Shown: piece by piece, positions 21,791 to 32,292 of the stretch
Position numbering within the stretch: position 1 is the first letter of the stretch
Layout of the letters: every line of letters starts with the position of its first letter
From: Molossus alvarezi
Taxonomy: Eukaryota; Chordata; Mammalia; Chiroptera; Molossidae
Length of the DNA stretch: 64,000 nt
NCBI GenBank assembly: GCA_037176705.1
Contig: CM073887.1
Coordinates: 26,973,501-27,037,500 of the forward strand
Direction of reading: 5' to 3'
Made by a program: the position numbers and the translations under genes
Notes under the pieces: generated by a model
What the model was told of the DNA's origin: nothing
The model's input: only the letters and a program-made list of their open reading frames with translations
The model's database searches: none

Positions 21791-22735
21791 TGTTATGTGT
21801 GTGATGACTTCATTGAAGATTACACATCTACCGCTATTCTAGCAGGTACAGATGCTCCCTTTCTACTGCCACAAACTGTGGGATTTGTTTTGGGTTGCAA
21901 GGACTTCAGAGTGAATTTAAACATTTAAATGTTTTTTGACAGTGTTGAGAAAAATCAGCAGGCCAGCAATTAAACCACTTTTATAAGGACGATGCAGCAA
22001 CTAGCAAACCTCCCGTGAGCAGCAGACACTGACAGGGTGAATTTGAAATCATCTACCTAGAGACAGAGTCAGACCCACAGCACCTGATCCCACAAGACTG
22101 GCCCCACTGCAGAAGCCAATCCAAAGTCCAGGTTGTTACCTGTCTTCTGATCCACTCGCTATAAATCAGAGGTCCCCACGACCCCTTCTTTGGGTTCCAT
22201 TAATTTGCTAGTGGGGCTCAGGGACCTCAAGAATTGACTTAGGTTGACCACCTTATTATAAAGAATACAGATGACAAGCCAGATGAGGTACAAAGAGAGG
22301 GAGGGATCTGGAGATGTGTTGAGGCCAGGAGCTTCTGTCCCTGGGGAACTGGAGTGTGCCACCCTCCTGGCATTCGGACATGTTCCCCAACACTGAAACT
22401 CTTCAAATCTCCTGTTTTCACAGAACTTAGTCTCTAGCCCCCACCTGCCTTCTCAGAATTCGGAGGGTGAGGCTGACAGTTCTCACCTTCTCATCAATCG
22501 GTCTTTCTGGTGACCAGGCTACTGTGTGTCCATCTTACCCTATGCTGTCGCATCACTGGTGTAAATTCAGATGTACTCAGATACTCTTAATAACTACTAA
22601 AATATACTCCTATCACTCAGGAAATTTCAAGGGATTTGGAAGCTCTGAGCCAGGAATTAGGGAAAAGACCAAGTGTATTTCTTGTTATACCACAGAGGAG
22701 AAATGGAACTACTATGCAGAAATTCTTAAGTTCTG
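21791..22735. other. unique non-coding stretch between CpG island and duplication boundary
   Basis: Holds a CTATAAAT motif near 22,160 but no homology to the B-D promoters. No gene recognised. Confidence 0.35.
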
Positions 22736-23260
22736 TGCCACACATATTCTTATTGTTTAATACCAGAGGTTCCAAGAGGTTTATTTAAATTTATGTTTAT
22801 GCTGACACCATACTGAAAGGGAAGGTGAGTGTGATTTTTCCCCCCCACAGATCCCTGTAAGAATAGGGGATCAAGGAACCCATCCCCAATGACGCAGGTA
22901 GTTTGAGATCAGATTTGGAATCCAAACCACATAACATAGAAGCAGATGAAAGTTTAATGCCTTTGTTGTCTTTTCTCAGTCTCAATTTATTGCACTTTGG
23001 GAGATTTGGTGTTTGTGGATGGGAAGTGGGAACACAGAAGAAGATGATGGATTTACAGGGGAAGAGAAAAGGGGCCAGTTTGAAACAACTGTGAGGAAGA
23101 AAAGGGATAGAATGGATCTGAGAGCTTTGCGATGAAGGGAAAGAGGTTTAAAGAAGGGAGTAGGAGAAACTGCCTAGACTAGAACAAGGAATCACAGAAA
23201 TATAATTAAACAAAATTTTTATAATCAAAGACTATTTTAGGTACCCATAAAAGGAGAGAC
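22736..23260 (+). repeat. start of the TRIM60-like duplication unit (unit 0), intron segment
   Basis: From ATTCTTATTGTTTAATACCAG onward this aligns with 32,512-32,990, 45,660-46,410 and 58,435-59,170 (for example AACCAGAGGTTCCAAG and GATGGAATGGATCTGAGAGCTTTG). The alignment stops to the left, so the 5' end of the homology with units 1-3 is near 22,736. Their TATA promoter segment is not present here. Confidence 0.75.
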
Positions 23261-23699
23261 AATATTATAATGAACCCCTATATGAAGAATCTAGGTCCTA
23301 CAATTATACATTTTTGCCACTCCTTATCTATAGTCCCACTGACTTCTTGCCACTTTTTGTGAAACAAATCCAAAGGCATCATAGGATTTCACTTATAAAC
23401 TTTACACTATATATTTCTAAAAGAGACTTAATTACAAACTTCATTATCTCAACCTAGCATAATTGGCATTCATGTTGTTTACCCACAGATATCCAACTTC
23501 CAAATTAAATTTTGATCATGTATTTCAAGATGAATTAAAATTAGGTTTATATATTGTAAATGGTTAATAAAGTATGTTCTTTACATGTACTTTAATTTCT
23601 GCATGCTTCTTTCATGGGTTGTTTATTTTCTTTCTGCATTTGTGTCAAAAAACGTGGTTGAATTTTCAGTAGAGTTTATCATAGTCTAGATTATACTGA

Positions 23700-24245
23700 T
23701 TGCTTAGTCAGTGTATTACTAATGGTTTATCAGAGAAACAGAGCCAATAGTAAGTATCTAGAAAGACATTTATTAAAAGGTATTGGCTCACAAGGTTATG
23801 GAGCCTGAGATGTCCCATGATCTGCAGTCTGCAAGCAGGTGACCCAGGAAAGATGGTGGGGTAGTTAGAAGGCCCGAGAGTCTGAGAACAGATGGTACAG
23901 ATTCCAGCCTGGGTCTGAAGGGCAGAGTGTCCAGGATAGGAGGTGGATGTGTTAGATTATTCCATGCATAAGAGAATGAATTCTACATTCCCCTAGTTTT
24001 TGTTCTCTTCAGGCCCTCATTGGTTTGCATGATGCCCACTGATGATGGGGAGGGCCATCTGCTTTGCTCATCTACTGATTTAAATACTAATCCCTCCCAG
24101 AAATCTCCCCACAATCACACCCAGACTAGTGTGTCACTAGTGATTTGGGCATCCAGTGGCCCAATGAAGTCGACAGGTAAAATTAACCAGGTTGTCCTGC
24201 ACATATTTCTCTATGCCTTAAATTTCCTGTAAGTAGGTGGTTGGA
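23700..24245 (+). repeat. old interspersed repeat shared by all units (copy 0)
   Basis: Begins GGTTTATCAGAGAAACAGAGCCAATAG and ends AGTCGACAGGTAAAATTAACCA, a well-known arrangement in mammalian interspersed repeats (probably LINE- or LTR-derived; I am unsure which). Paralogues at 33,920, 47,610 and 60,365. Confidence 0.6.
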
Positions 24246-24542
24246 ACTCTGTTTGATGACATTTTACTTCATTTTTCTGGCAAAACTTCACAGATGGTGT
24301 TATGTAATCCCTTCAATAGTTCTATGATATCTGTCACTATTTTGTGATAGTTGAGGCCAATGATGAATTTGCCTAGAACAATTAATTCATTTGGAGTTGC
24401 AAAATAGATGATTGTCTTCATTTCTAACTCGTTAATATTGTCATGGTAAATAATTTGGTTTACAGGAGGTACTTTTCATTCAAGGATGGAAGGATTAATT
24501 GCTGATTGAACTGTTCTTTAAATAATATTGTTCTGTTCACAG

Positions 24543-24787
24543 AAACCACATAGGGCTTGGATTGTGCTGGCTATTTTTTACCACAAGGAGTCCACAACCA
24601 ATATAAAATTGGGAAAAAGGCATTAAATACAGGAGAGGGAGACAGGAAGACTGGACAACAGCTGGCAGCTGGGACTCTTCTTGGAAGCTCCTACAGCCTT
24701 CCACCGAGAGCGAGCAGACCTCAGCTTCTCACCTTTTCTAGCTCCTGGAGGATCACACCGACTGAAGAGAGACACCTTCACGGCACA
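24543..24787 (+). other. 5' UTR part of coding exon, gene A
   Basis: A splice acceptor (TTCTGTTCACAG) ends at 24,542. From AAACCACAT onward the 245-bp leader aligns with those of B-D (ATTAAATACAGGAGAGGG, CAGCTTCTCAC). The stretch is open upstream of the ATG but has no ATG of its own in that frame. Confidence 0.7.
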
Positions 24788-26158
24788 ATGGACTCTGTGG
24801 CCTCCCTGGCTGAGCTCCAAGCAGAGGCCAGCTGTCCCGTCTGCCTGGATTACCTGACAGACCCAGTGACCATTGAGTGTGGGCACAACTTCTGCCGCTC
24901 TTGCATCCACCAGTGCTGGGAAGGTCTACAGGACATCTTCCCCTGTCCTGTCTGCCTCCACCACTGCCCTGACAGGGACTTCAAGAGGAACACCCAGCTA
25001 TGTCACATGACTGATATGGTTAAGCAGATTCCCACCACAGGGAGCCAGAGGAAACTGCAGGAAGAAAAACTGCTGTGTGAAAAGCACAATGAGGTTTTCA
25101 CCCTTTTTTGTGACAGTGCCCTGGAGCTGTGGTGTCCCCAGTGCAAGATCTCAGACCACCAGGATCTGCCCCTGATACCCATTGAGGAAGCTGCAGCTAG
25201 TCACAGGAGGAAGCTCAAAAGCTACATTGAGCCCCTGATAGTGGAGTTTGAAGATGCTGAAACGGAATATGAAAACCACATTGCAAAAACTTTTGAAGTG
25301 CAGAGAAAGATGGAAAATTGGAGGAGAGAATTGTACTATGAATGTAAAGAACTTAAGCATTCTTTGGAAGTAGAGCATGATGAAATCAATGCCAGCCTAC
25401 TTATAGAAGAGAAGGATGTTGAAGAAAAAATAACTGAAAATGGAAGGCAAATTTCAAAACATATGTTCACACTAAACAATCTGTTACGTGAAATAGCAGA
25501 GAAGTATTTGCAGACAGACCTGGATTTACTCACAGGTATTGAAAGTACCCACAACAGGTATGAGAACCTAGAGACCCCATCAGTCTTCTCCTATGAATTA
25601 AAGAGGGCGAGTTTCACTCTCCCCCCACACTATTTTGGCCTGCATAACATGATGAGCACGTTTCAGGTAGATTTGTCACTGGATCCTGAAACTGCCCATC
25701 CAAGTCTCATTATCTCAAGAGACAGAAAAAGTGTGACATATAGGATACCAGATGGTCTTCATAATCCCCAGGCACTTTCGTCTTACCCAGCTGTCCTGAG
25801 CTCTGAGGGCTTTGCTGCTGGCAGGCATTTTTGGCAGGTAGAAGTAAAAGGCACAGGTGAATGGTCCTTAGGTGTGTGTAAAGAATCTGCCCTCCAAAAT
25901 GCTCTTATATCACCATCCCCAAGCAGTGGCAGCAGGCACATTGAGCTTTGCGCCAGTATATGTGGAACTTGCCCTAGAGGACATGTCATGCGGGTTGGCA
26001 TTTTTCTGGACTATGAGTTGGGAGAGGTTTCATTTTATAATTTAAATAACAGGTCATACTTGTATGGATTCACTGATACATTTACAGAAAAACTTATGCC
26101 TTACTTCTCTAGTGCACCTTCTTCAAAATCTCTTACAATCAGCGTCAGAGATGAATGA
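24788..26158 (+). CDS. TRIM60-like: TRIM60-like gene A: RING-B-box-coiled coil-PRY-SPRY protein with defective B-box
   Basis: 456 residues in one exon, the usual size for TRIM60/61/75. The start is set by alignment with B-D (GGCACAATGGAC). The RING is intact (C16, C19, C31, H33, C36, C39, C53, C56). The B-box 2 has C97, H100, C108, C116, C119 and H124, but the aspartate expected at 111 is alanine and the last histidine (127) is leucine, so both zinc sites should be weakened. Coiled coil about 135-250; PRY-SPRY about 288-456 with LDP (298-300), FWQVEV (348-353) and LDYE (407-410). Presumed E3 ubiquitin ligase; target unknown. The coiled coil and middle SPRY are the most diverged of the four, while RING and PRY are nearly the same. 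It lacks the poly(A) signal of B-D at the matching place. Confidence 0.88.
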   Translation: MDSVASLAELQAEASCPVCLDYLTDPVTIECGHNFCRSCIHQCWEGLQDIFPCPVCLHHCPDRDFKRNTQLCHMTDMVKQIPTTGSQRKLQEEKLLCEKHNEVFTLFCDSALELWCPQCKISDHQDLPLIPIEEAAASHRRKLKSYIEPLIVEFEDAETEYENHIAKTFEVQRKMENWRRELYYECKELKHSLEVEHDEINASLLIEEKDVEEKITENGRQISKHMFTLNNLLREIAEKYLQTDLDLLTGIESTHNRYENLETPSVFSYELKRASFTLPPHYFGLHNMMSTFQVDLSLDPETAHPSLIISRDRKSVTYRIPDGLHNPQALSSYPAVLSSEGFAAGRHFWQVEVKGTGEWSLGVCKESALQNALISPSPSSGSRHIELCASICGTCPRGHVMRVGIFLDYELGEVSFYNLNNRSYLYGFTDTFTEKLMPYFSSAPSSKSLTISVRDE

Positions 26159-26226
26159 TGAACAACTTGGAGAAATTTTATATGTGGTTATTTTCTTGTT
26201 ATTGGAAGGAATACTTGTTTGTTAAT

Positions 26227-26757
26227 CTTTTCCTAAGGATGTTTTTCCATTGATTTTAGATACAGTGGAAGGGAGGGAGGGATGGAGAAGGAGGAGAGAG
26301 AGAGTGAGAGAGAAACATCAAAGTGAGAGAGACTCATTGATTGGTTGCCTCACTCATGACCCAGACCATGACCAAGGATGGAACCTGCAACCAAGATACA
26401 AGCCCTTGACTAGGAATTAAACCCGAGACATAGCCCTGACTGGTTTGGCTCAGCGATTAGAGCATCGGCCTGTGGTCCAGAGAGACCCGGGTTTGGTTTC
26501 TTCAAAGGGTATGTACCTTGGTTGCAGTTTGTCTCCGGCATGGTTGGTTGTGGGGGTGGCAGCCACTCCATGTGTCCCTTTCGCGTTGATGTTTCTCTTT
26601 CTCTTCCTCTCTCTCTCTCCCACTCTATCTGAACAAAAACGAAAAAATGTTCTTGGGCGAGGATAAAAAAATAAAATAAAAAATAAAAAAATAAACCCGA
26701 GACATTGCTGTCTGAGGGCCGATGCTCTAACTGCTGAGCCAGACTGGCCAGGGCCAG
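26227..26757 (-). repeat. inverted older SINE split by a nested Ves SINE, 3' of gene A
   Basis: Host pieces 26,227-26,432 and 26,695-26,757 (right end GAGCCAGACTGGCCAGGGCC). AAACCCGAGACAT occurs at both junctions, as a target duplication of the inner element. Confidence 0.85.
26433..26694 (+). repeat. nested Ves-type SINE
   Basis: Head GCCCTGACTGGTTTGGCTCAG; tail GCGAGGATAAAAAAATAAA. Flanked by the AAACCCGAGACAT duplication. Confidence 0.9.
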
Positions 26758-27195
26758 TCTTAACATGTGAAAGGAATTTGGGATGGGTTCACCTGGTCAC
26801 CACTTTGGCATTGTGAGCAGGATTATTCAGATGTGAGGCACACCACCAGGGGCTTCTCCTCTGGCTGCTTTGTGTTATGCCAGGTTCTGGTTCCCTAGGC
26901 AGCCGTGCCCTTTCAACTTTGTGCGGCATTTGCTAAGTTCTACCAGGGCTGTGTTATAGATTTAACTGACCTAAGTCAGAAGTTTAATAAGGAACATATT
27001 CTGTTTACTTATTATTTTTCATATAAATTTTTGAGAATTCTGATTGTTTTACTTTTGTCTTGTGTTTTATAAAACCATTGTCATACACAGGGGTGAGCAA
27101 AAGTAGGTTTACAATAATGATGCAAATAATACAATAATTTATAAAAAATAATATAAGAATAAACTAATTTATGTACTAACCACTGTAAACCTACT
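26758..27195. other. non-coding 3' flank of gene A
   Basis: No gene seen. AT-rich; contains CAGGGGTGAGCAAAAGTAGGTTTACA near 27,090, which looks like the end of a mariner/DNA-transposon type repeat but is too short to assign. Confidence 0.3.
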
Positions 27196-27427
27196 TAAAC
27201 AAAATTCTCACCCGATGATATGTTTATTGATATATATAGAGAGGAAGGGAGAGAAAGAGAGAGAGGGAAACATCAATGTGAGAGAGAAACATCAATTGGT
27301 TGCCTCCAGTACTTCCTGACAGGGGATTAAACCTGAAACCTAGGTATGTGCCTTGACCAGGAATCGAATTGCAACCTTTTTGATGTGTGAGACGATGCTT
27401 TAACGAACTGAGCCACCCAACCCCTGT
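27196..27427 (-). repeat. tRNA-derived SINE marking the left end of unit 1
   Basis: Inverted SINE with GAACTGAGCCACCCAACCCCTGTATAACCTCCTA at its right border. The same border occurs at 40,640-40,675 and 53,405-53,440, so it predates the tandem duplications. Confidence 0.75.
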
Positions 27428-28355
27428 ATAACCTCCTACTTTACAAACTTGTTTTAAATATTATGTGAAATTGACAACATTTTACAGCATGCTTCTCTTT
27501 GGAAGGCTGTATGTGTATTGTTTACAATGTTTGGAAATAAAGTTTTACTTTGCATATCTCTGTATTATTAGTCTATTTCCATAATTTTCAAAGATGCTCA
27601 GCAGAGCATTCATTGAGGTAGGAGGGATCCCTGCATTGATCAGAGTTGTGCATGCTAGGCTGTGGTAATCTCAGTTGCTTACTTAGCAAGACAAGTTAGT
27701 GCTTATTCTCGTAAAGTGCAGTGTAGGTCAGCAGGGGACTGCTCTAGTACCCACCCAGGAATCAAACACCCTCAGGCATAGGTTGTCACAGACCGGGTCA
27801 GTACAACTAGAGAAAGGGAGCATTAAAGGGTCACACTGAGCCTTGAAGGCCAACACCAGGAAGAGACACACATTTTCCCCTTAGTTCATCTTCTGAAAGT
27901 AATTACAAGGCCACCATGTCTGCAAGGGGCGAAGAAGAATGCATGCACTGTGAGAGGAAAGCCACTGTTTGCCATAATCTCTGAATCCTATTAGATATTA
28001 GTGAAACGTACTTTAATGATGACTGCTAGAATTAAAAGTTTGTCTTTAATTATAAATTGTAAAGAGATTAACACAGACATTCATAATAGTTTGACTTAAT
28101 TCTATAGCAGTTGTTCAATAACTTCCCCCAATAAAGAAGATATTTAAGTAAAATAAGCCTTAAAACACTCTTTATTTGGTAGAAATATAAAAACTATTAT
28201 TTTGAAATTTTGGCGATTCATTAGGAAATGAGTCATTGAGGCTAAAGTTATAGAGAGTGGGACGAATGGGAAAAAACTCAGTTGGGAGAGACTAGGAGAT
28301 ACTTTTTAATTAATAATTTTTTTTTTCTATAAGAGGGCAAGGGGATCAATTAATT
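27428..28355 (+). repeat. unit 1, non-coding module 1
   Basis: Aligns with 40,666-41,590 and 53,429-54,358 (CTTTGGAAGGCTGTATGTGTATTG; ACCATGTCTGCAAGGGGCGAAG). No gene seen. It contains AATAAA at about 27,536, the first usable poly(A) hexamer downstream of gene A. Confidence 0.7.
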
Positions 28356-28817
28356 TTTAAATATTTTTTATTGAGTTTTTAGAGAGAGGAAGAGGGAGAG
28401 AGGGTAGAAACATGGGTGTGAGGCCCGGTTGGTGTGGCGCAATTGATTGAGTGTTGTCCCAGGGACTGAGAGGTCCCAGTTCGATTCCCAGTCAGGACAG
28501 CTGTGGAGGTTGTGGGCTTGATTCTCACAGGGCATATGCAGGAGGCAGCCGATAGGTGTTTCTCTCTCAAATCAATTATTCTATATCTCTCTCCCTTTCT
28601 CTTTCTCTGTAAAAAAAAAAGAAGAAAGAAAATCAATAAAAACATTAAAAAAAACAACAACATCAATGTGAGAAACATTGATCATCTGCCTCCTGCATGC
28701 CCCCTACTGGGGATCAAGCCCACAATCTGAGCATGTGCCCTGACTGGGAATTGAGCCAGGACCTCTCAGTCCATGGGGATATGCTCAATTCATTGAGCCA
28801 TAGCAGCCTGGCTAGGA
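28356..28817 (-). repeat. nested SINE pair, unit 1
   Basis: Inverted host SINE (28,356-28,418 and about 28,660-28,817) split by a plus-strand SINE with head GGCCCGGTTGGTGTGGCGCAA and tail AATCAATAAAAACATT. The same nest occurs at 41,590 and 54,359. Confidence 0.8.
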
Positions 28818-28861
28818 GCTACTCCAAAAAAAAAAAAAAAGTTCTGAGGATTTATTTATTT

Positions 28862-29118
28862 ATTTATTTATTTAATCCTCACTCAAGGACATTTTTTTTT
28901 GTTTTGTTTTTTGTTTTTTTGTTCAGATAGAGTGGGAGGAAGAGAGAGAGAGAGAAACATCGACATGAAAGGGACACATCGAGTTGTTGCCTCCCGCATG
29001 ACCCAACCAGGGCTGGGGACAAACTGCAACTGAGGTACGCGCCCTTAGCGGGAACCGAACCTGGGTCTCTCTGGACCACAGGCTGATGCTCTAACCGCTG
29101 AGCCAAACCGGCCAGGGC
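28862..29118 (-). repeat. Ves-type SINE
   Basis: Right end GAGCCAAACCGGCCAGGGC; absent from the matching site in units 2 and 3, so unit-1 specific. Confidence 0.85.
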
Positions 29119-29137
29119 CTGAGGATCTTTTTAAAAA

Positions 29138-29343
29138 AACATTTTTTTTTAATTGATTTGAGAGAGAGAGAAACATGAATCAGTTGCCTCCCATATGCAC
29201 CCTGACCTGGAGTTAAACCTGCCCTACCCATCCTGACTTGGGATTGAACCTGCAACCTGGGCATGTGCCCAGACCAGGAATCAAACTGTTGACACTTTGG
29301 GGCATGGAATGATGCTCAAGGAACTGAGCCACACTGGCCAGGA
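29138..29343 (-). repeat. tRNA-derived SINE
   Basis: Right end ACTGAGCCACACTGGCCAGG; paralogues at 42,064-42,322 and 54,846-55,090. Confidence 0.75.
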
Positions 29344-29539
29344 CTCTAGGAGCTATTTACAAAACTGATATGACATTGTGAAAGCCAGCAGTAGCCTTAG
29401 GGTGTGTTTAGACCACAAACTCACACAGGCAATTCACACTTTACAATGTTCCAATATGGACAAAATTCAGTTGCCATGGTTACTTATAACCCAAGTACCC
29501 CACTGGTTTAAATATCAGTTAAACACAGTATATGAACTG

Positions 29540-29797
29540 TAATTTTTTTTTTTTTTTTATCCTCACCCGCGGATATTTTTCCATTTTTTGTACAGATAGA
29601 GTGGGAGGGAGAGAGAGGAAGGGAGAGAGAGAGAGAAACATCGACGTGAAGGGACACATCGAGTGGCTGCCACCCACACGACCAACCAGGGCCGGGGACT
29701 AACTGCAACCAAGGTACATGCCCTTAGCGGGAACCGAACTCGGGTCTCTCCAGACCGCAGGCCGACGTTCTAACGCTGAGCCAAACTGGCCAGGGCT
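29540..29797 (-). repeat. Ves-type SINE
   Basis: (T)n then ATCCTCACCCGCGGATA left; CTGTAATT repeats on both sides. Not at the same place in units 2 and 3. Confidence 0.9.
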
Positions 29798-29876
29798 GTA
29801 ATTCTTTTTTTTAATAGATGAAAAGACATTATTATTTTACTATATGACATAATAATGAATATAATATATCTGATTG

Positions 29877-30130
29877 TATTTTTTTTTTTTAATCCTCACC
29901 CGAGGATATTTTTCCATTTTTTGTACAGATAGAGTGGGTGGGAGAGAGAAGAGGGGAGAGAGAGAGAGAAACATCCACGTGAAGGGTCACATTGAGTGGC
30001 TGCCACCCGCACAACCAACCAGGGCCGGGGACAAACTGCAACCGAAGTGCGTGCCCTTAGCGGGAACCGAACCCGCGTCTCTCTCGACCGCAGGCCGATG
30101 CTCTAACCGCTGAGTCAAATTGGCCAGGGC
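29877..30130 (-). repeat. Ves-type SINE
   Basis: AATCCTCACCCGAGGATA left; GAGTCAAATTGGCCAGGGC right. Lies close to the Ves element of units 2/3 (42,660; 55,440) but the junctions differ. Confidence 0.9.
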
Positions 30131-30596
30131 AATATTTCTTCTCTAGGCCACTGAATTTGTAATGGTCTCACTGTTGGGCTGGTACATCCCATTTCTATAA
30201 GTAGTAAGGGTCAGAATACATAAATACTCTGTGGAGAAAAACACCATTCGGATGGAATAGCCTTAAAGAGATAATTGGTTCACATTGCTTGAAGCTTTTA
30301 GCATAGACAGTTTCCAGAATGTACGGGTATCTTGGTGTCCTCCTCACACTTTAAGCAACAGCAGTCTTACAACTGAGCTTATAACTCCAGTGAAACATTT
30401 TTTAGTGATTTCACTAGTCATGTGGCAGCAAAGTCACTTGAATACTATTCAGTCTTTATTTATGTCTCTTTGCCTAACAACTCTGTTCTTGGCAATGAGA
30501 TATATAAGACTTAACTGGGATTCCTATTTGGCTTTGTAGGATATACTGTTTAATAGATTGTTAGCAATCTGTAATCCCTTTTAAAACAAAAGAGAC
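30131..30596. other. unit 1-specific non-coding stretch
   Basis: I find no counterpart of this in units 2 and 3, where 42,915-43,425 and 55,683-56,194 hold different sequence. Confidence 0.35.
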
Positions 30597-30830
30597 CCCT
30601 GGCCGGTTTGGCTCAGCTGTTAGAGCGTCGGCCGGCGGTCTGGAGAGACCTGGGTTCAGTTCCCGCTAAGGGCTCGTACCTCGGTTGCAGTTTGTCCCCA
30701 GCCCTGGTTGGGTGGTGTGGGTGGCGACCACTCGATGTGTCCCTTTCACGTCGATGTTTCTCTCCCTCTCTCTCCCTCCCACTTTATCTGAACAAAATAT
30801 CGGGGAAAAAGAAAAAAAAAAAAGGCTTCC
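30597..30830 (+). repeat. Ves-type SINE
   Basis: Head CCCCTGGCCGGTTTGGCTCAG; an indel at the tail (CAAAATATCGGGGAAAAAG). Confidence 0.85.
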
Positions 30831-30940
30831 TCACACATAATTTACAACACAGAGATTTATTTAAAAAAATAAAAATTAAAAATTAAATCAAAATAGATTT
30901 TTAGCATATAATAAATGTTTGGATATTAAGGAATGTGGGC

Positions 30941-31190
30941 CCTGGCCAGTTTGGCTTAGAAGTTAGAGCGTCGGCCCACGGACCAGAGTCCCAGGTTCGG
31001 TTCCTGCTAAGGGCATATACTTTGGTTGCAGTTTGTCCCCGGCCTCAGGTGGGGTTGTGTGGGTGGCAACCATTCAGTGTGTCTCAGTCACATCGATGTT
31101 TCGCTCTCTCTCTTCCCCCCTCTCTCCTTCGCACTCTATCTGAAGATAGATGCCAAAATGTCCTCTGATGAGGATAAAAGAAAAAAGAAT
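30941..31190 (+). repeat. Ves-type SINE
   Basis: Head GCCCTGGCCAGTTTGGCTTAG; tail GATGAGGATAAAAGAAAAAAG followed by GAATGTG, as at 43,665 and 56,435. Confidence 0.85.
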
Positions 31191-31829
31191 GTGAGTGGTA
31201 TCAACCATGATTGAAAAGAAATTAAAAACAAAAAGAAACTGGGTAAAATTTTTGGCAATTAATATGAATACTAATTTCCCTAATAAACAATCTTCCCAAA
31301 ATAAATTGTGATACAGAATTTTAGAGTTCAAAGAATGCTTCTCAGTGAAAGTAACAACCAGGCTGGGATGTGAAGAAAGAATGCCAGTACCAGGGGTAAC
31401 GCTGGATTTGGGGCAAGGGGCTGCCATGGACAAACCTGCCTGTGCAGGAGTCCTGGGGCAGACGGGGGATGTCCTGGGAGTGGACGGAGGGGAGGACCGC
31501 CCAGGGCTGGAGACCACAGGAGGCTGAGACTGGTGGGCTCAGAGTTACACATGCCCAGGTGAGGAAAGAAACAGGCCTTCTTGAGCCTTTCAGACTTCAT
31601 TTCCTTCATCAGCAAAGATGGGATTAAAGGGCATTGTGAAGGACCAGGGGGAATTTCAAAAGTACAAATGAGATCATGCGTATTAATAGTCCTCTACTGA
31701 CTTGATAAAACTAAAAGAGATCAATTCTCATCAGCCAGCACTTCTGAACATCCTCTACCCCCACCCTGGCGAGGGAGGAGCCAGAAGTCTTTGATGAGCA
31801 AAGTCCTAAAGGTTCCACCCTCCTAGTGG
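31191..31829 (+). promoter_or_regulatory. upstream flank of gene B promoter
   Basis: Aligns with 44,346-44,966 and 57,138-57,742. It lacks the LINE-1 end that those units carry. Contains GGGAGGAGCCAGAAGT about 60 bp before the TATA box, kept in all three units and in the minus-strand promoter at 12.2 kb. Confidence 0.6.
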
Positions 31830-31939
31830 TATATAAAAGCCAACTCATGTCAGTAACTCCACTCCTGGTACAAGACTGCCTTCGGAGACCCTTCCTGGAG
31901 ACTCACTTCACAGACTCACCCATAGAAAGCTGGTACCAG
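31830..31939 (+). promoter_or_regulatory. TATA promoter and non-coding exon 1, gene B
   Basis: TATATAAAA at 31,830-31,838; predicted start near 31,860; exon 1 (about 80 nt) ends TGGTACCAG/GTGAGC at 31,939. The acceptor of the coding exon (TTTTTGTCCACAG) ends at 35,656, giving an intron of about 3.7 kb. Confidence 0.65.
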
Positions 31940-32064
31940 GTGAGCTGGGAATCCAGAGGAAGTGGGCGGGGACCTGCCTGCACTGAGGGAGCCCTGGTTT
32001 GCTCTGGGGCTGCTCTAGCAGGGCGTGGTCCCCACAGGCAAGCGGGCCCTAACTCGGATTCAGG

Positions 32065-32292
32065 TTATTTATTTATCCTCACCTGAGGACATTTTTTGCA
32101 TTTATCTTCAGATAGAGTGGAAGGGAGAGAAGGAGGAAGAGAAAGAGCCACATCGACTGGTTGCCACCCACACAACCCCAACTTGGACTGGGGACAAACT
32201 GCAACCAAGACAGGTGTCCTTAGAGGGAACTGAACCTGGGACTCTCTGGTCCATGGACTGACACTAACCGCTGAGCCAAACCGGCCAGGGCT
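32065..32292 (-). repeat. Ves-type SINE, intron of gene B
   Basis: TTATCCTCACCTGAGGACA left; GAGCCAAACCGGCCAGGG right. Orthologous insertions at 45,200 and 57,977 (flank ATTCAGGTTATTT). Confidence 0.9.

Noticed and set aside
21253..21928. Long frames on both strands in the CpG island (up to 183 codons).
   Set aside because: Low-complexity Gly/Arg/Pro composition and overlap of several frames point to stop-poor GC-rich DNA, not protein.
24557..24787. Extension of gene A by 77 codons upstream of the ATG at 24,788.
   Set aside because: It begins with TTG, not ATG, is absent from B-D, and lies in the leader; the ATG at 24,788 matches all paralogues and TRIM75.
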